The position numbers were made by a program, and so were the translations under genes. The notes beneath the pieces were generated by a model. The model worked only from the letters and a program-made list of their open reading frames with translations. It did no database searches and was not told the origin of the DNA. DNA of 14,777 bases. Origin: an uncultured Eubacteriales bacterium (lineage in GTDB: Bacteria; Bacillota; Clostridia; Oscillospirales; CAG-382). Location: assembly GCA_934444645.1 (NCBI GenBank), contig CAKSCV010000036.1, forward strand, positions 1 to 14,777, written 5' to 3'. Positions 13,988-14,777 of this stretch are shown here, one piece after another. Positions within the stretch are counted from its first letter, which is position 1. Each line of letters opens with the position of its first letter.

Positions 13988-14099
13988 GCCTGCTTTTTGT
14001 ACTTTACAAAAAGCAGGCAAACGTTCCCTGCAGGGAACACTGCCCCATAGGGGCAAGAATTGTTGCGGCAGCAACAAGGATAGTGCCGTCTGCGGCGGC
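13988..14099. repeat. String of five small hairpins left of island 4
   Basis: Consecutive hairpins: 13988-14018 (a perfect 13-bp stem GCCTGCTTTTTGT/ACAAAAAGCAGGC), 14023-14038 (the 16-bp palindrome GTTCCCTG/CAGGGAAC), 14041-14055 (TGCCCC/GGGGCA), 14060-14077 (TTGTTGC/GCAACAA) and 14085-14099 (GCCGTC/GGCGGC). The order of the first three matches 8274-8337, and the last two match 283-322 inverted. Confidence 0.85.
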
Positions 14100-14777
14100 G
14101 GAAGGAGATAATTGGATTGTATGGATTTGTTTTTTGTGTGTGCTGCTTCGAGGTTTGCAAAACCTCGAAGCTCCCTTGAAAGGTTTTAATTGTTGCGGTG
14201 CGAAGCTGCGGCTGCGGTGTGCTGGTTTGAGGTTTGCGAAACCTCGAAAGTTTCCTTAAAAAGGTTTTAATTGTTGCGGTGCGAAGCTGTCACTGCGGTG
14301 GGCTGATTCGAGGTTTGCAGAACCTCGAAACTCCCTGCAAGGGAACGGATTTATTCTTTTTGCATTGTGCAAAAAGAACCAAAAAGCACACCAGAGGTTT
14401 GCGAACCTCTGGACTCCGGGGACGATTCAAAGCTCTGCCGGAAGTGATTTTGTAAAGCTTTCCGGCGGCTTCTGCCGAAACCGGTTTTGCCTGCAAAAAA
14501 GCCGGCAAAAAGGCTTTGAATCGGTGCGAAAGGGTAGCTGTACTGCTAACGCAAGACTGATATTTTTCCGAAAAAGGATTGTTTTACTGCAAGCTCACAG
14601 TGGGTTTTCGCAGATGAAAATTGTGGCTACTCGTTAGCTTTGGTGCGGTGGGAAGTCGGTGTCGTTGTGCGCTGAAAAATGCTTTTCTTTATCGGTTGGC
14701 TTTGCATGAGCTGAAAAAACAGCCCTTTTCCGCAAAACAAAAGGTTTTCGTTTACAGAAAGCTTTACGCTTTGCCCT
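14100..14777. mobile_element. Repeat island 4, left end (truncated by window)
   Basis: The stretch holds reverse A units with hairpins near 14148-14166, 14229-14246 and 14308-14326 (spacing about 80 bp), stem-loop 14352-14376, hairpin 14391-14412 (CCAGAGGTT/AACCTCTGG), then module B inverted (14420-14712) instead of core C, and the beginning of module D inverted (14713-14777). No gene is supported. The left tip (GATAATTGGATTG) corresponds to the terminal sequence at 8386 and 9670 but is less conserved. Confidence 0.75.

Overview
The window reads as chromosomal DNA of a Gram-positive, probably clostridial (Oscillospirales/Ruminococcaceae-like) gut-type bacterium. I infer this from AAGGAGG-type ribosome binding sites, TTGACA/TATAAT-type promoters, a DUF3048 lipoprotein, a UPF0237/UPF0210 gene pair and a two-helix membrane protein resembling DUF6106. 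No 16S rRNA or other direct taxonomic marker is present. All nine convincing protein genes are on the minus strand, so the order below (left to right) is opposite to transcription.

Layout. 1-281: end of a structured repeat island, then eight consecutive small hairpins (283-462) and the yebC terminator (463-499). 515-3743: a compact operon transcribed argS, SGNH/GDSL hydrolase, yebC (gaps of about 20-26 bp). 3800-5592: complete repeat island, ending against the next stop codon. 5594-6721: DUF3048 lipoprotein with a strong extended -10 promoter. 6932-8215: cytoplasmic right-handed beta-helix protein. 8274-9790: second complete island with hairpin strings on both sides. 9805-11448: ACT-domain UPF0237 plus UPF0210 operon behind a near-consensus promoter. 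11589-12389: amidohydrolase_2-like metal hydrolase. 12529-13335: PHP-domain phosphoesterase. 13384-13911: small two-helix membrane protein. 13988-14777: hairpin string and the start of a fourth island, which runs off the window.

The genes are ordinary (tRNA charging, translation or regulation, cell-surface and small-molecule hydrolases). The unusual part is the intergenic DNA. About a third of the window consists of four related islands with no plausible protein gene. They are built from exchangeable modules: A (about 80-bp tandem units, each with one CGAGGTT/AACCTCG-type hairpin), B or C (a branched domain closed by a 10-bp stem), and D (degenerate ~60-bp purine-rich repeats). The order in the two complete islands is A-reverse, C, D, B, A-forward, so each island is an imperfect inverted structure; one has 81-bp terminal inverted repeats. 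Stems change in compensatory fashion between copies, and a stem-loop in module A has a second, competing or pseudoknot-like pairing that also covaries. This argues that folding is maintained, but the sequence alone does not show whether the element is a non-autonomous mobile element, a large structured RNA, or both.
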